A stretch of 64,000 nucleotides of DNA, taken from positions 62,001 through 126,000 of the forward strand of contig CALUCD010000003.1 of the NCBI GenBank assembly GCA_943914465.1, given 5' to 3'. This document shows, piece by piece, positions 26,982 through 37,900 of the stretch; the stretch's first letter is position 1; each line of letters opens with the position of its first letter. Origin of the DNA: an uncultured Corynebacterium sp. Lineage in GTDB: Bacteria; Actinomycetota; Actinomycetes; Mycobacteriales; Mycobacteriaceae. Below the pieces are notes generated by a model. That model did not search any database. It was not told the origin of the DNA and worked only from the letters and a program-made list of their open reading frames with translations. The position numbers were made by a program, and so were the translations under genes.

Positions 26982-28144
26982 TATGCGCCATCCTTCCATC
27001 GGGCGTTGACGATATAGTGCGCGGCATCCTCGGCGATCGCCAGGACTTCTGCGAGTGTATTGCCGCAGGCGTTGACATGGCCCATTTTGCGCCCGGGCTG
27101 ATAATCCTTGCCGTACAGATGCACCTTGGCCTGCGGGTAGCGCCGCATGACATCTCTTACCCGCTGCGCCATCGGCATCTGCGGGTCAGTCGCAGCTCCG
27201 AGGGTGTTGACCATGACCGTTACCGGTGCGGTCAGCTCAACCGAACCGAGCGGCCAATCCAGCACGGCGCGAATGTGCTGCTCGAACTGGGAGGTGCGGC
27301 ACCCGTCTTGCGTCCAATGCCCGGTGTTGTGAGGACGCATCGCCAATTCGTTGACGAAGATCTCATCACCTGTACAAAACAGCTCGACCGCCAGCACACC
27401 GGTGACGTCAAGCTGCTGCGCAACGCTCGTTGCTAGCTCCCTGCAATCGCGTTCCAGCTGCGGATCAAGTTGCGGTGCTGGGGCGATGGCAACAGCGCAC
27501 ACGCCATTTTCCTGGCGGGATTCAACCACGGGCCATGCGACAATCTCGCCAGAGCGATTGCGCGCCACCAGCGCCGAGAGTTCACGATCAAATGGGATTT
27601 TACGCTCAGCCATCAGCGTGCGCTCGGGGCTGAGCAGGGAACACATCTCGCGTATCGACGTCGGGAACCACACCCCTTTTCCGTCATACCCTCCCGTTGT
27701 AGCCTTCACACACACTTCGCCATCCACGTCATTGAAGAACTGGCGCGCCTGCTGCTCATTCTCAATTGGCGCGAATTGGGGTACCGGCAAGCCCAGCTCC
27801 GCAAGACGGCGGCGCTGTGCGAGTTTATCCTGCGCATAGATCAGCGCGGTAGGGCGAGGCTCCACCGCAACACCCGCGTTCATCAGCGCGTGTAGGTGCT
27901 CACTCGGCACATGCTCGTGATCAAACGTCACTGCACTGGCACCGTGCACAACTGCTTGCAGATCACTCAGACACGTGTAGTCACCCACGTACACGTCGCC
28001 GAAGACCTGGGCTGCTGACGAATCGGGACTACCTGCTAAAACACGAGGGGCAAGCCCGAGCTCGATTGCTGCGGTGTGCATCATGCGGGCCAGCTGGCCG
28101 TCGCCAACGACGCTGAACGTGGGCATAGCGGGTGCGGTATTCAC
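26981..28144 (-). CDS. purK: N5-carboxyaminoimidazole ribonucleotide synthase PurK
   Basis: An ATP-grasp enzyme that carboxylates AIR with bicarbonate and ATP to N5-CAIR, the substrate of PurE. The 387-residue protein opens with VVGDGQLARMM. It has the ATP-grasp strands VCVKATTGGYDGKGVW and VELFCTGDEIFVNELAMRPHNTGHW. It lies 21 bases after the PH-domain gene, in a minus-strand run starting at birA. Confidence 0.95.
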   Translation of the reverse strand: MNTAPAMPTFSVVGDGQLARMMHTAAIELGLAPRVLAGSPDSSAAQVFGDVYVGDYTCLSDLQAVVHGASAVTFDHEHVPSEHLHALMNAGVAVEPRPTALIYAQDKLAQRRRLAELGLPVPQFAPIENEQQARQFFNDVDGEVCVKATTGGYDGKGVWFPTSIREMCSLLSPERTLMAERKIPFDRELSALVARNRSGEIVAWPVVESRQENGVCAVAIAPAPQLDPQLERDCRELATSVAQQLDVTGVLAVELFCTGDEIFVNELAMRPHNTGHWTQDGCRTSQFEQHIRAVLDWPLGSVELTAPVTVMVNTLGAATDPQMPMAQRVRDVMRRYPQAKVHLYGKDYQPGRKMGHVNACGNTLAEVLAIAEDAAHYIVNARWKDGA

Positions 28145-28165
28145 GCTGGATCAGTGTAGTGGCCG

Positions 28166-28630
28166 CTATCGACGCACAACGCCACCGACGTTGGCGTTGA
28201 GCACCTTTTCCACCTGGCGTGTTCTTCCCACCTGCTCAAAGTAGATGGGGCGGCCGAAACCGTACACGCCGAGAGTGATGCCGCCTTTGCTGCGGCGCGC
28301 AGAGTGGATCTGGTGAAGCGGCAGCGAATCGATTGCGCCGCGTCGTCCTCGTGCAAGCACCCGGCGGTCGGTGACCACGAACCTCCGGCGCCGCGCTCGG
28401 ATCACCGGCCACACAAAACGCCACAACGCAAGCACGCCCCAAACGAGGACGAGAGCGTTGCGCAGTGTGGGATCTGTGTGCTGGGCATCCATCCACCCAA
28501 TGGCGATCCAGGAGATTCCCGTGATGACAATGAGCTCGAGCAGAGGGAACATGAGCGTGGAAAGTGGTGCGGTGACATCGGCGAGCACAACTTCGTCCTC
28601 GCCGATTTGGAACTGAACCTCCCTAGCCAC
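28166..28630 (-). CDS. PH-domain (bPH2) membrane protein
   Basis: A 154-residue protein with two membrane helices at about 28-47 and 58-78. A bacterial PH-like domain (YdbS type) follows: RRRRFVVTDRRVLARGRRG, LPLHQIHSARRSKG and GVYGFGRPIYF. The same gene sits between birA and purK in M. tuberculosis (Rv3278c). The function is unknown; the order birA, PH gene, purK is conserved across the group. Confidence 0.85.
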   Translation of the reverse strand: MAREVQFQIGEDEVVLADVTAPLSTLMFPLLELIVITGISWIAIGWMDAQHTDPTLRNALVLVWGVLALWRFVWPVIRARRRRFVVTDRRVLARGRRGAIDSLPLHQIHSARRSKGGITLGVYGFGRPIYFEQVGRTRQVEKVLNANVGGVVRR

Positions 28631-28641
28631 GAAGGTCGATT

Positions 28642-29373
28642 TTAACTGCTGGGGCGTAGGTGGTGCACATCCCCAACGGCGTATGCGGTGCCGTCGATGA
28701 TCACCTCGCCCGCCTCGTTCACGCCCTCAACGACCCCGTGCACGTGACGGTCGTGCAGCTCAAGGCGCACGTGTTGGCCGATGGTGGTGCATACCGCGCG
28801 GTAATCCTCCAACAGCTGCGGGTCGGATTCTTTCCACTGGGCGAAGCGCTGCCCCATCGCGGTGAGGATGTCAATGGCGAAGTCATCGAATTCAACCTGG
28901 ATTCCTTCGAGGTTGAGTGCGGTGGAGGTGGGGGTCGGAAGCTCGTCTTCACGCAGTGCAACGTTGATGCCGATACCAACCACGACCTTCGGCAAGTCCA
29001 ATGCGGAAAGAATGCCCGCGATCTTTTTCCCACGGATCTGCACATCGTTAGGCCATTTGAGCTGCGCTTCAGGTACAACATCCGTTACAGCCAGACCAGG
29101 GGCGATGGACAGCAGGCCAAAGTTCAAAAGCTTATCGGCACCGTTGCGGTTATCAACGACCATACTCATGGCCAGCTGCGCGCCTTTCGGTGATACCCAG
29201 TGGCGGCCAAGTCGGCCTTTGGCGTCAACTTGTTCATCGGCGATGAGCACCGTGCCGGGCTCCCCGTCTTTGAGCAGGTCTGCGTTGGTTGACCCAGTTG
29301 ACGCAACCCACCGCACATCTGGCCAATACTCAGCGACGGCATCTTGGATTCGTTGGATATCACTCACGCTCAT
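28642..29373 (-). CDS. birA: Biotin-protein ligase BirA (non-regulatory)
   Basis: Attaches biotin to the carrier lysines of AccBC and pyruvate carboxylase, both in this window. The 243-residue protein lacks the N-terminal DNA-binding domain, so it is an enzyme only. Key parts are STGSTNADLL, the biotin loop region GRLGRHWVSPKG, the catalytic KWPNDVQIRGKKIAGIL and VVGIGINV. The usual GRGR of the biotinyl-AMP loop appears as AKGRLGR, a mild variant. Confidence 0.93.
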   Translation of the reverse strand: MSVSDIQRIQDAVAEYWPDVRWVASTGSTNADLLKDGEPGTVLIADEQVDAKGRLGRHWVSPKGAQLAMSMVVDNRNGADKLLNFGLLSIAPGLAVTDVVPEAQLKWPNDVQIRGKKIAGILSALDLPKVVVGIGINVALREDELPTPTSTALNLEGIQVEFDDFAIDILTAMGQRFAQWKESDPQLLEDYRAVCTTIGQHVRLELHDRHVHGVVEGVNEAGEVIIDGTAYAVGDVHHLRPSS

Positions 29374-29451
29374 GACGCCGAGCCTAGTTCCTGATCAGGA
29401 TTTAGCTCCAGATTGAGACCGTGGCAAGCAGAACTGAGGATGGGGAGCGTA

Positions 29452-29506
29452 TGGCCCAAGCTGCGCGAGTAATCTACTTCCCCACACTCGGTTTCAGCTT
29501 GGGCCA
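29452..29506. repeat. 12-bp perfect inverted repeat, 31-base loop
   Basis: TGGCCCAAGCTG at 29452-29463 pairs with CAGCTTGGGCCA at 29495-29506. A third AAGCT half-arm (29507 on) makes the right side itself near-palindromic (AGCTTGG-G-CCAAGCT), so alternative hairpins are possible. Confidence 0.75.
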
Positions 29507-29620
29507 AGCTCCTCCCCCCGAGATCCGGTAGATACGAGCAGTTTAACAACTGTCAGGGCTGGCAGGTGTTAACAACTTGACCTCCGATACACCTCCCAGG
29601 CTCACCACCGGAGATTCTCA

Positions 29621-29644
29621 AGTGATAATACCTACCGTATCACT
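29621..29644. promoter_or_regulatory. Candidate operator AGTGATA-N10-TATCACT
   Basis: A 7-bp perfect inverted repeat with a 10-base spacer in AT-richer sequence, typical in size for a dimeric repressor site. No gene starts close by on either strand, so the target is unclear. Confidence 0.35.
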
Positions 29645-29726
29645 CCACACGTATTGGGGAATAGATCCAGGTGAGAGACGATAATGCCGGTCGCCTACGG
29701 TCGTGCGCTTCGCCGCCACCTGAGCC

Positions 29727-30149
29727 CTATCGTCCATGACCATCAGGACACGCGGCGGTAGCACAGACCGCCACCGCGTAGTCCCCATCGTGGCTGATTG
29801 ACAGCGAAGCTGCCTGCGGCGCCACCGTGCTCATGTGCCCACGCAGGGCGATCACGACACGCCCAAAGGCGTCTGCGACAACTTCGATCTCAGCAAAGTT
29901 CACCTCGTCAGCGGTAATGACCGGCGGGTGGCCGTACAGGGAATTCGACCACGCCTTGAGGTAGGCCTCTTTAGCAGCCCAGCGCGCCGCCAATGAGGCA
30001 GCCGGGTTCGCTTTCGCAGCACAAGCGCGGCGCTCACGGTCAGTGAAGACGTGAGCAAAGCGGGAACCCGGCAGCTCGAGCTGTTCCGCGAATGTTGGTA
30101 TATGAACGATGTCGATGCCCAAATTTCCCAAACCGCCCAAATTGCCCAT
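29727..30149 (-). CDS. acpS: Holo-ACP synthase AcpS
   Basis: Transfers 4'-phosphopantetheine from CoA to the ACP serine of FAS-I, which has no built-in PPTase domain in actinobacteria. The 140-residue protein has the metal-binding LGIDIVHI (Asp at about residue 13), VFTDRERR, and the signature LAARWAAKEAYLKAW with Glu and Lys, closely resembling M. tuberculosis AcpS. AGGAGG lies 10 bases before the ATG. It diverges from accD1 across 144 bp that carry a palindromic operator candidate, so both may be co-regulated. Confidence 0.93.
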   Translation of the reverse strand: MGNLGGLGNLGIDIVHIPTFAEQLELPGSRFAHVFTDRERRACAAKANPAASLAARWAAKEAYLKAWSNSLYGHPPVITADEVNFAEIEVVADAFGRVVIALRGHMSTVAPQAASLSISHDGDYAVAVCATAACPDGHGR

Positions 30150-30222
30150 GTGTTCCGATCCTCCTCGTGAGCGAAATCACATATGCGCGTTTCGCCATTA
30201 CAGCGCCGGTACTTACCGGTGC

Positions 30223-30247
30223 GTAACCTACGCCTAAGTAGGTTAGG
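30223..30247. promoter_or_regulatory. Lipid-synthesis operator candidate, copy 1 (acpS/accD1)
   Basis: TAACCTAC (30224-30231) and GTAGGTTA (30238-30245) form a perfect 8-bp inverted repeat with a 6-base spacer. It overlaps the -35 position of a promoter whose -10 would be CATATT (30260-30265) before accD1. The same left half GTAACCTACG recurs before accE and accBC. In C. glutamicum the TetR-type repressor FasR acts on accD1 and fasA, so FasR is the natural candidate; I cannot confirm its site sequence from memory. Confidence 0.65.
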
Positions 30248-30293
30248 AGAGTGTGATGTCATATTTTTGCAGGGGAAAGCTTACAGTGGCGCC

Positions 30294-31931
30294 ATGACAG
30301 TTTCCCCCGACCCCCAGGATGCAGGCGAGCAACCAGGCGATTCTGCGGCCGCGCACACCACCGCAGAGAAACTCACCGAGCTGCAACGCTACCGTACGCA
30401 AGCACAGTCCCCCCTGGGCGAGCAGACCTACACCAAAGTACACAACGCGGGTCGGCTCACCGCACGCGAACGGTTGGACTACATCCTTGATGAAGGCTCC
30501 TTCGTTGAGACCGACATGCTCGCGCGCCACCGAACTCACGACTTCGGCATGTACGAAAAACGCCCGGTCACCGACGGGATCATCACTGGATGGGGCACCA
30601 TTGACGGCCGTGAGGTGTGCATCTTCTCCCAGGACGGAACCGTCTTTGGCGGGGCACTTGGGGAGGTCTACGGCGAAAAAATGAGCAAGGTTCAGCAGCT
30701 CGCCGTCACCACCGGCCGCCCGCTGATCGGTCTTTACGAGGGCGCAGGAGCACGCATCCAAGATGGGGCGGTCTCCCTCGACTGGATCGCCCACACCTTT
30801 TACAACAACGTGCAGGCTTCTGGGGTTGTGCCGCAGATCTCCGTCATCATGGGTGCGTGTGCTGGCGGCAACGCCTACTCGCCCGCGCTGACAGATTTCG
30901 TGGTCATGGTGGACAAGAGCTCGAAAATGTTCGTCACAGGGCCAGACGTGATCAAAACAGTTACTGGGGAGGAGATCACCCAGGAGGAGCTCGGTGGCGC
31001 ATGGACGCACATGACTGAGGCAGGCAATTGTCATTATGTCGCGGCCACGGATGAGGAGGCGCTGGATTGGGTGGTGGATTTGGTCTCGTACCTGCCGTCG
31101 AATAGCAAACAGCATGCCCCGCTGGTCAACGTCGACTTTGAACCCAGCATCACCGAACTCGATCGAGAATTAGACACCCTCATCCCAGATTCGGCGAACC
31201 AGCCGTACGATGTGCGCGAGGTGCTGACGCGAATCGCCGATGACGGCGAATTCATGGAGATCATGCAGCAACGCGCAGAAAACGTTGTCATCGCATTTAC
31301 ACGGATCGAGGGGCAAGTTGTTGGTGTTGTGGCCAACCAGCCAAACGTCTACGCCGGTTGCCTCGACATCAACTCGTCCGAAAAGGCCGCCCGGTTCGTG
31401 CGCACCTGCGACGCCTTCAATATCCCCATCCTCATGCTCGTGGACGTGCCGGGTTTCCTTCCCGGTGCGACCCAGGAATCCGACGGCATCCTTCGCCGCG
31501 GCGCGAAACTGCTCTACGCCTACGGAGAAGCGACGGTGCCGAAAATTACGGTGACTCTGCGCAAAGCATACGGCGGTGCGTACTGCGTCATGGGGTCCAA
31601 AGGCCTGGGTGCAGATGTGAACTTGGCATGGCCCACCGCGCAGATCGCCGTGATGGGGGCAAGCGCGGCAGTCGGGTTTATCAACCGAAAAGCCATCACG
31701 TCCGCCCGCGAATCAGGCGCCACCGAAAGTGAACTCACCGAGCTCATTGAAGGCTTCGAGCGAGACTACGAAGCCGCGATATTGAACCCGTACCGCGCGG
31801 CCGAACGCGGACTCGTTGACGCGGTGATCTTGCCATCTGAAACCCGCATCGCAATTGCGGCTAACCTGCGTCTCTATCGCGACAAAACAGTTGCCCGCCC
31901 GGCGCGCAAACACGGCAACATTCCGCTGTAA
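30294..31931 (+). CDS. accD1: Acetyl/propionyl-CoA carboxylase carboxyltransferase subunit AccD1 (DtsR1-like)
   Basis: Beta subunit that moves the carboxyl group from biotin on AccBC to acetyl-CoA, giving malonyl-CoA for FAS-I. The 545-residue protein has both oxyanion holes intact: the CAGGNAYSPALTDF segment (glycines 191-192) in the N-half and GGAYCVMGSKGLGAD in the C-half, plus EGAGARIQDG. The frame is open from 30183, but the ATG at 30294 gives the usual N-terminus; its ribosome site is weak (AGGGGAAAG, 14 bases away). FAS-I follows after 58 bases, so the two are probably one transcript. Confidence 0.92.
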   Translation: MTVSPDPQDAGEQPGDSAAAHTTAEKLTELQRYRTQAQSPLGEQTYTKVHNAGRLTARERLDYILDEGSFVETDMLARHRTHDFGMYEKRPVTDGIITGWGTIDGREVCIFSQDGTVFGGALGEVYGEKMSKVQQLAVTTGRPLIGLYEGAGARIQDGAVSLDWIAHTFYNNVQASGVVPQISVIMGACAGGNAYSPALTDFVVMVDKSSKMFVTGPDVIKTVTGEEITQEELGGAWTHMTEAGNCHYVAATDEEALDWVVDLVSYLPSNSKQHAPLVNVDFEPSITELDRELDTLIPDSANQPYDVREVLTRIADDGEFMEIMQQRAENVVIAFTRIEGQVVGVVANQPNVYAGCLDINSSEKAARFVRTCDAFNIPILMLVDVPGFLPGATQESDGILRRGAKLLYAYGEATVPKITVTLRKAYGGAYCVMGSKGLGADVNLAWPTAQIAVMGASAAVGFINRKAITSARESGATESELTELIEGFERDYEAAILNPYRAAERGLVDAVILPSETRIAIAANLRLYRDKTVARPARKHGNIPL

Positions 31932-31989
31932 ATCCCCGAGCTTGACACCTGCACTCTATTCAACACCCCACCGACAGAAAGCCCTCACC

Positions 31990-34900
31990 ATGAACCTCAC
32001 TCCGCTGTTGTCGATGCCCCGCCCAGCAATCATCTTCCCTGGTCAAGCAAGTGCCTGGCAACCGGCGCTCTCGGACGCTGCCGCCTCTCCCGTAACCGCA
32101 CACCGGCTTTCGCAGCTAATTGACGCCGCGGTCGCGCTCACGGGCCCGGTCGCACGCCCCCTCGTCTCTGTGGTCCCGGGCGTGCACGAGCGCCTCCGCG
32201 AGCTGATCAACCCAGATCACGGCACACCGCGTGCAGATATTGACGCCCTACCAGCGGTGAGCGTGCCGGGGATCCTGCTGGCTCAAATCGCAGCTGCAGA
32301 GCATCTGCGCGACCTTGGCTTGCCGGTAGATGCAAGCACAACGATTATGGACGGCCACTCGCAAGGCATTCTCGGTGTCGCCGCGATTGATGATCCCGTG
32401 CAGGCGCTTGCATTCGCGTTCATTCTCGGAGCGGCTGCCTCCTGCGTCCACGGGGCAACCGATACGCAGTCACGCATGCTCTCGGTGCGAGGAGTGCACA
32501 CGAAGCAGATGCGTGAGCGCTGTGCCGTAGCTGTCATCAATGGGCCGCGCCACACCGTCATCTCCGGGGCACCCGATGAGCTTGAGGCGGTGCGCCAAGA
32601 GGTGACAGCAGCCGCTGAGGCCTACAACGCGAAGCTGGAAGCTGCGCAGTTCGGCGGCTCCGCGGTCGACCCTGTCTTCGACGCGCTTGAGGTGGCGTAC
32701 CCGTTTCACTCACCAAGTAACCAGCCCGCGGTGGATTTGGCGCACGAGTGGGCTCAGACGTGTGGGATCACGCTGAGCACTCCGGACGACACTCCGGAAA
32801 GCCCCAAGGAACTCGCGCAGACGATCTTGGTGGATCAGTTCGACTTCCCTGCCCGGGTGCGCCGAGTGCTTGAGGCGGGTGCAAGCCACATCATTACCTT
32901 CGACGCAGGCTTAGCCAGCATCCTGTCTCCCCTTGTTGCCGGCGCCGGCGTCCCAGTGATTACGGCTGACAGCGCCAAGGCACGCGACGCGTTAGCAACC
33001 CCCGGCAGCCAGATCCCCGCAGCGGCCGACTATGCCGCGTTCGCTCCGCGCCTGGTGCAGCTGCCGGATGGCAACGTGTATACCCAGACGCGGTTCTCAG
33101 AGGTGACGGGGCTTTCGCCTATCATCCTGGGCGGTATGACGCCAACGTCTGCTGACGGTGAGATCGTTGCCGCGGCAGCTAATGCCGGTTACTGGACTGA
33201 GCTAGCCGGGGGCGGCATGTACTCGCAGGATGTGTTCAACGAGCACAAGGACACGCTGGTTGCTCAGCTCGAGCCCGGTCGCACCGCACAGTTCAACACC
33301 ATGTTCTTTGACCGGTTCTTGTGGAATCTCCATTTCGGTCAAACCCGCATGGTGCCCAAAGCCCGTATCGCGGGCGCACCGTTTAACGGTGTGTGCATCT
33401 CCGCCGGCATCCCTGAGGTGGAGGAGGCCACCGAAATCATCGAGGGACTGCGCAAGGACGGGTTTGCCTACATCGCGTTCAAGCCGGGCACAGAAACCCA
33501 GATCCGCGACGCATTGAAAATCGCGGACGCAAACCCGAAGATCCCGATCATTCTCATGGTCGAAGACGGACACGCGGGTGGCCACCACTCGTGGGTTGAT
33601 TTGGACGATATGCTCACCGCGACCTACGCCGAAGTACGCGCTCGGTCGAATGCCTTGCTCGCCGTCGGCGGAGGTGTGTACTCCCCTGAGCGCGCCGCTG
33701 ATCTTCTCACCGGCGAATGGGCGTCGCGCTGGGGGTTGAGCCCTATGCCGGTAGATGCAGTGTTCATCGGCACTGTGGCCATGGCTACCAAAGAGGCGAA
33801 AGCCACCGACAGCGTCAAGGACCTGTTGGTAAATACCCCGGGAATCACGCCGGACGATAACGGCGGTTGGGTCTCACGCGGTACCGGCCGTGGCGGTGTC
33901 GCGTCGTCGCAGTCCCACCTGCTCGCAGATATTCACGACCTTGATAATTCTTTTGCCAAGGCTGCTCGCCTTATCACCAACATGCCCGCTGAGGATTACA
34001 CCGCGCGCCGTGAGGAAATCATCACTGCGCTGGCAAAGACCTCGAAGCCGTTTTTCGGCGACGTCGAGCAGATGACGTACGCGCAGTGGATCGAGCGGTT
34101 TGTGGAACTGGCGCACCCCTTTACCGATTCAAGCTGGGCCATGCGGTTTGTGGCCCTTTTGCACCGTATTGAGTCGCGACTCAACCGCGCGGACCACGGA
34201 GAGATCGCGACACTATTTCCCTCCGAGGCGGAGATTGACCCGGTGCAGGCTGCTGCGGAGCTCGTGCGCGCCTACCCCGAGGCGCGGGAAGTACGTGTCT
34301 CACCGCGTGACGCTGCGTGGTGGATCCAGCTGCACTACAAGTACCCCAAACCAATGCCGTGGGTGCCCGCAATCGACGGGGACTTGAAGATGTGGTTCGG
34401 CAAAGACACCCTGTGGCAGGCCCAGGATGAGCGCTACACCGCAGATCAAGTTCGCATCATTCCCGGGCCGGTCGCGGTGGCGGGTATCACGAAGAAAAAC
34501 GAGCCCGTAGCGGATCTGCTTGCCCGATTTGAGTCCGCAGCAACGCAGAAGCTTCTCGACGCTGGCGCTCAGCCACACGCGCAATTCTCGCGGCTGCACA
34601 ACGCCCAGACCGAAGAGGAGTTCATCAAATCCGCGCCCACGCTGATGTGGCACGGGCACCTGATGGAAAACCCGGCGTACGCGATGGACGATTCGGCATA
34701 CGAGATCGTCGCAACCGAGACTGCAGGCGGAGCCACGCAGTGGGCTATCCGCATTGTCACCGACTCATTCTGGGACCATCTGCCGGAGGATCAGCGACCG
34801 TTTTACGTACGCGAGGTGATGATTCCTCTCGAGCTTCCGGAGGGAACGGCAACTGGCGCCTCACCCGTGGTCTCTGATGAGCGCCTGCCGCAGGCAGTGT

Positions 34901-37900
34901 TTGACCTCCTCGCCGGGCTTGCAGGTGTCGGTTCTACGTCAGAAGCCGGTGACGAGATCACGCAGCTTCCGCAGGTCCTCGACGCCTCGATATCCCCATC
35001 AACCCCATACGGCGTGACCAAATCTTCGTTCACGCTCCCGGCGTCCCTGCTTGCGGCGCACACGGCAGTCACCGGCGCAGCACTCGGCCACGATGTCCAG
35101 GTGGGCACTCCGGATGTCCTCGTTGGGCCGTGCTGGCCCGCAATTTACGCCGCGCTCGGTTCCGGGCAGCTCGCTGACGGCTTCCCCGTCATTGAGGGGC
35201 TGCTCAACGCGGTGCATCTTGACCATGTGATTGACCTTCGCGTCGACCTGCACGAGTTGGCCGACGGGCGCACCATTGACGTGACATCGTGGTGCTCAGC
35301 GATTGAAGAATCCTCTGCCGGGCGAATTGTCACCGTCGAACTCGAGCTGCGCGACCACGGTACCGGCGCTGGCGCTGGTGGGGTGGCTGGGCGCGTCGTC
35401 GCAACGCAACTGCATCGGTTTGCCATTCGCGGCCGTGCTACAACAACGACCCGGCCGAGCCAGGCACCGGCCTACGGTGGTGGTGAGGATGCAGCCCAGG
35501 TGGTGGCAACTCCGCGCTCATTCGTTGACCGCGCGGTGGTGCACGCACCAAGTGATATGACCCCGTTTGCGCTGGTGTCCGGGGATTACAACCCGATCCA
35601 CACCTCCGCTCACGCCGCTGGTTTAGTCGGTTTGCACGCGCCACTGGTCCACGGCATGTGGCTGTCTGCCACCGCGCAGCACCTTGCGGGGCGCCACGGT
35701 CGGGTGACCGGATGGACCTACTCGATGTATCGCATGGTCCAGCTTGATGACGAGGTGGAGATCACCGTCGAGCGCGTCGGACGCGTTGGCATCCGGCCCG
35801 CACTTGAAGTGACATGCCGCATTGACGGCGAGGTAGTTTCTCGCGGGCGGGGGCTGCTCGCCCAGCCGCGCACTGCCTACATCTACCCTGGCCAAGGCAT
35901 CCAAGCTGTGGGCATGGGCAAGGCTGATCGTGATGCCAGCCCTGCCGCACGTGAGATCTGGCGCCGAGCCGACCGCCACACCCGGACAAACCTTGGCTTT
36001 TCCATCCGGCGCATTGTGGATGAAAACCCCACCCAGATCACTGTCAACGGCGAAGTCCACCGCCACCCGGAGGGTGTTCTTCACCTCACCCAATTCACCC
36101 AGGTCGCACTCGCGGTGGTGGCGTACGCGCAAACCGAGCGCCTTCGCGCCGCCGATGCGCTCGCGCAGGATGCTCTGTACGCGGGACATTCTCTCGGCGA
36201 GTACACAGCGCTTGCATCACTGGGCAACATCTTCGGACTTGAGGCCGTGATCGACATCGTTTATTCCCGCGGCTCATCCATGGGCTCGCTGGTACCACGT
36301 GACGCTGACGGTAACTCCGACTACGGCATGGGAGCGCTGCGACCAAACATGATCGGCGTGTCTGATGCCGAGGTAGCTGAGTATGTGGCGCAGATCGCCG
36401 AAGACACCGGTGAATTCCTCGAGATCGTCAACTACAACATCACCGGGATGCAGTACTCCATTGCTGGAACGAAGCGCGGCCTGGGCGAACTTGCCCGGCG
36501 CGCAAATGGTGTGCGGGAGCGGGCATATGTGCCGGTACCGGGCATTGACGTGCCGTTCCACTCGCGTGTGCTGCGCTCTGGTGTGGGCGAGTTCGCCGAG
36601 AAGCTCGATGAGTTGCTGCCGCGCACCATCGACATCGCCGCGCTCGAGCACCGCTACGTACCTAACTTGGTTGCGCGCCCATTTGAGCTGACACAGGACT
36701 TCATCGATGCGATCACCGCTGAAGTGCCGAGTGAAGCGCTTGCCGGTGTCACCGTCGACTCGATGGATCGTGCTGAACTCGCCCGCGTACTGCTCATCGA
36801 GTTGCTGGCCTGGCAGTTTGCGTCCCCGGTGCGATGGATTGAAACCCAAGACTTGATCTTCACCCAAGTCGATCAGGCCATCGAGGTTGGGCTTGCATCC
36901 TCGCCGACGCTGACGAACTTGGCCAAGCGTGAGATGGACGTCATCGGGCATCACATCCCGGTGATCAACGTGGAGGCAAACCAGGAGCAGGTGATGCTCA
37001 ACGACGTGGTTGCGCTCCCCGAGCCGGAGGGTGAAGCATCTGCTGCCGAGCAGCCCCCTGCCACAGCACCCGAGGCTGAACCTTCGGCGCCGCAAGCACA
37101 GGCGCCGCAAACGCAGGATCGTGACGCTCCGCCAGCAGCCGCGCAGGCGGTTTCCGCTGGGCCAGCGACGCCGGCAAGCGAGCTGCCGTTTAGCGCTGCC
37201 GATGCGGTGATGACTCTCTTCGCATTCCAAAACAAGCTGCGCGTGGAGCAAATCACCGACTCGGACACGATCGAGGAATTAACCGGTGGTGTTTCGTCCC
37301 GGCGCAACCAACTGCTCATGGACATGTCGGCTGAGCTCGGGGTGCCCGCAATCGACGGCGCTGCTGAAGCCGACGTTGCCACCCTGTGCGAGCGAGTCAC
37401 TACAGCTGCTCCGGGCTACAGTGCATTCGGCCCGGTGCTCTCGGAGGCGATCATGGGCCGGCTGCGTCAGGTTCTTGGCGCAGCCGGCCTCAAGCCTGCC
37501 CACGTTCACGAATACGTAACCGGCACTTGGGGGCTTCCTGCAAGCTGGACCCCACACGTCGAAGCGGGCATCCTCCTGGGCACACGCGGCGAGGAATCGG
37601 TGCGCGGCGGCTCGTTGACGACCTTGCCGCCCGCATCTACCAAGGCTGAGGTTGACACGCTGATCGACGCAGCAATTGAGCAGGTGGCTGGGGCGCATGG
37701 GCAGGCTGTCAGCCGCGCGTCAACAAGCGGTGGCTCCGGTGGCGGCATGGTGGACTCCGCGGCGCTGGAGGCGTATCGCGAGGAAGTCACCGACACCCTC
37801 GTGGCGACCGCACGCACGCTGTTGACGAAACTCGGCATTGAGGACGAGTATGCCGAGGCCGCAGCGCCTGACACCACGATCATCGACACGATTGAGGCAG

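Larger units (their letters stand above)
29374..29726. other. 353-bp non-coding region with several inverted repeats
   Basis: No gene longer than about 25 codons is supported here, between birA and the end of acpS. Structure is dense: a 12-bp perfect stem (29452-29463 with 29495-29506, 31-base loop); a C-rich stretch after it; TTAACAACT twice (near 29543 and 29567); an AGTGATA/TATCACT pair (29621-29644); and GACGATA/TATCGTC (29677-29734). It may hold a small RNA, operators or decayed sequence. I could not match it to a known RNA family. Confidence 0.5.

Noticed and set aside
29684..29761. 25-codon frame with an AGGTGAGAG-like site upstream, running into the end of acpS
   Set aside because: Very short, basic, overlaps a real gene on the other strand and has no further support.
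31855..31989. Upstream in-frame extension of FAS-I
   Set aside because: It overlaps the accD1 end and lacks similarity to the FAS-I N-terminus, which begins at the ATG at 31990.
36274..37251. 325-codon antisense frame within the FAS-I gene
   Set aside because: Composition is that of a codon-position shadow (Arg/Leu/Cys-rich), with no start signal or homology.
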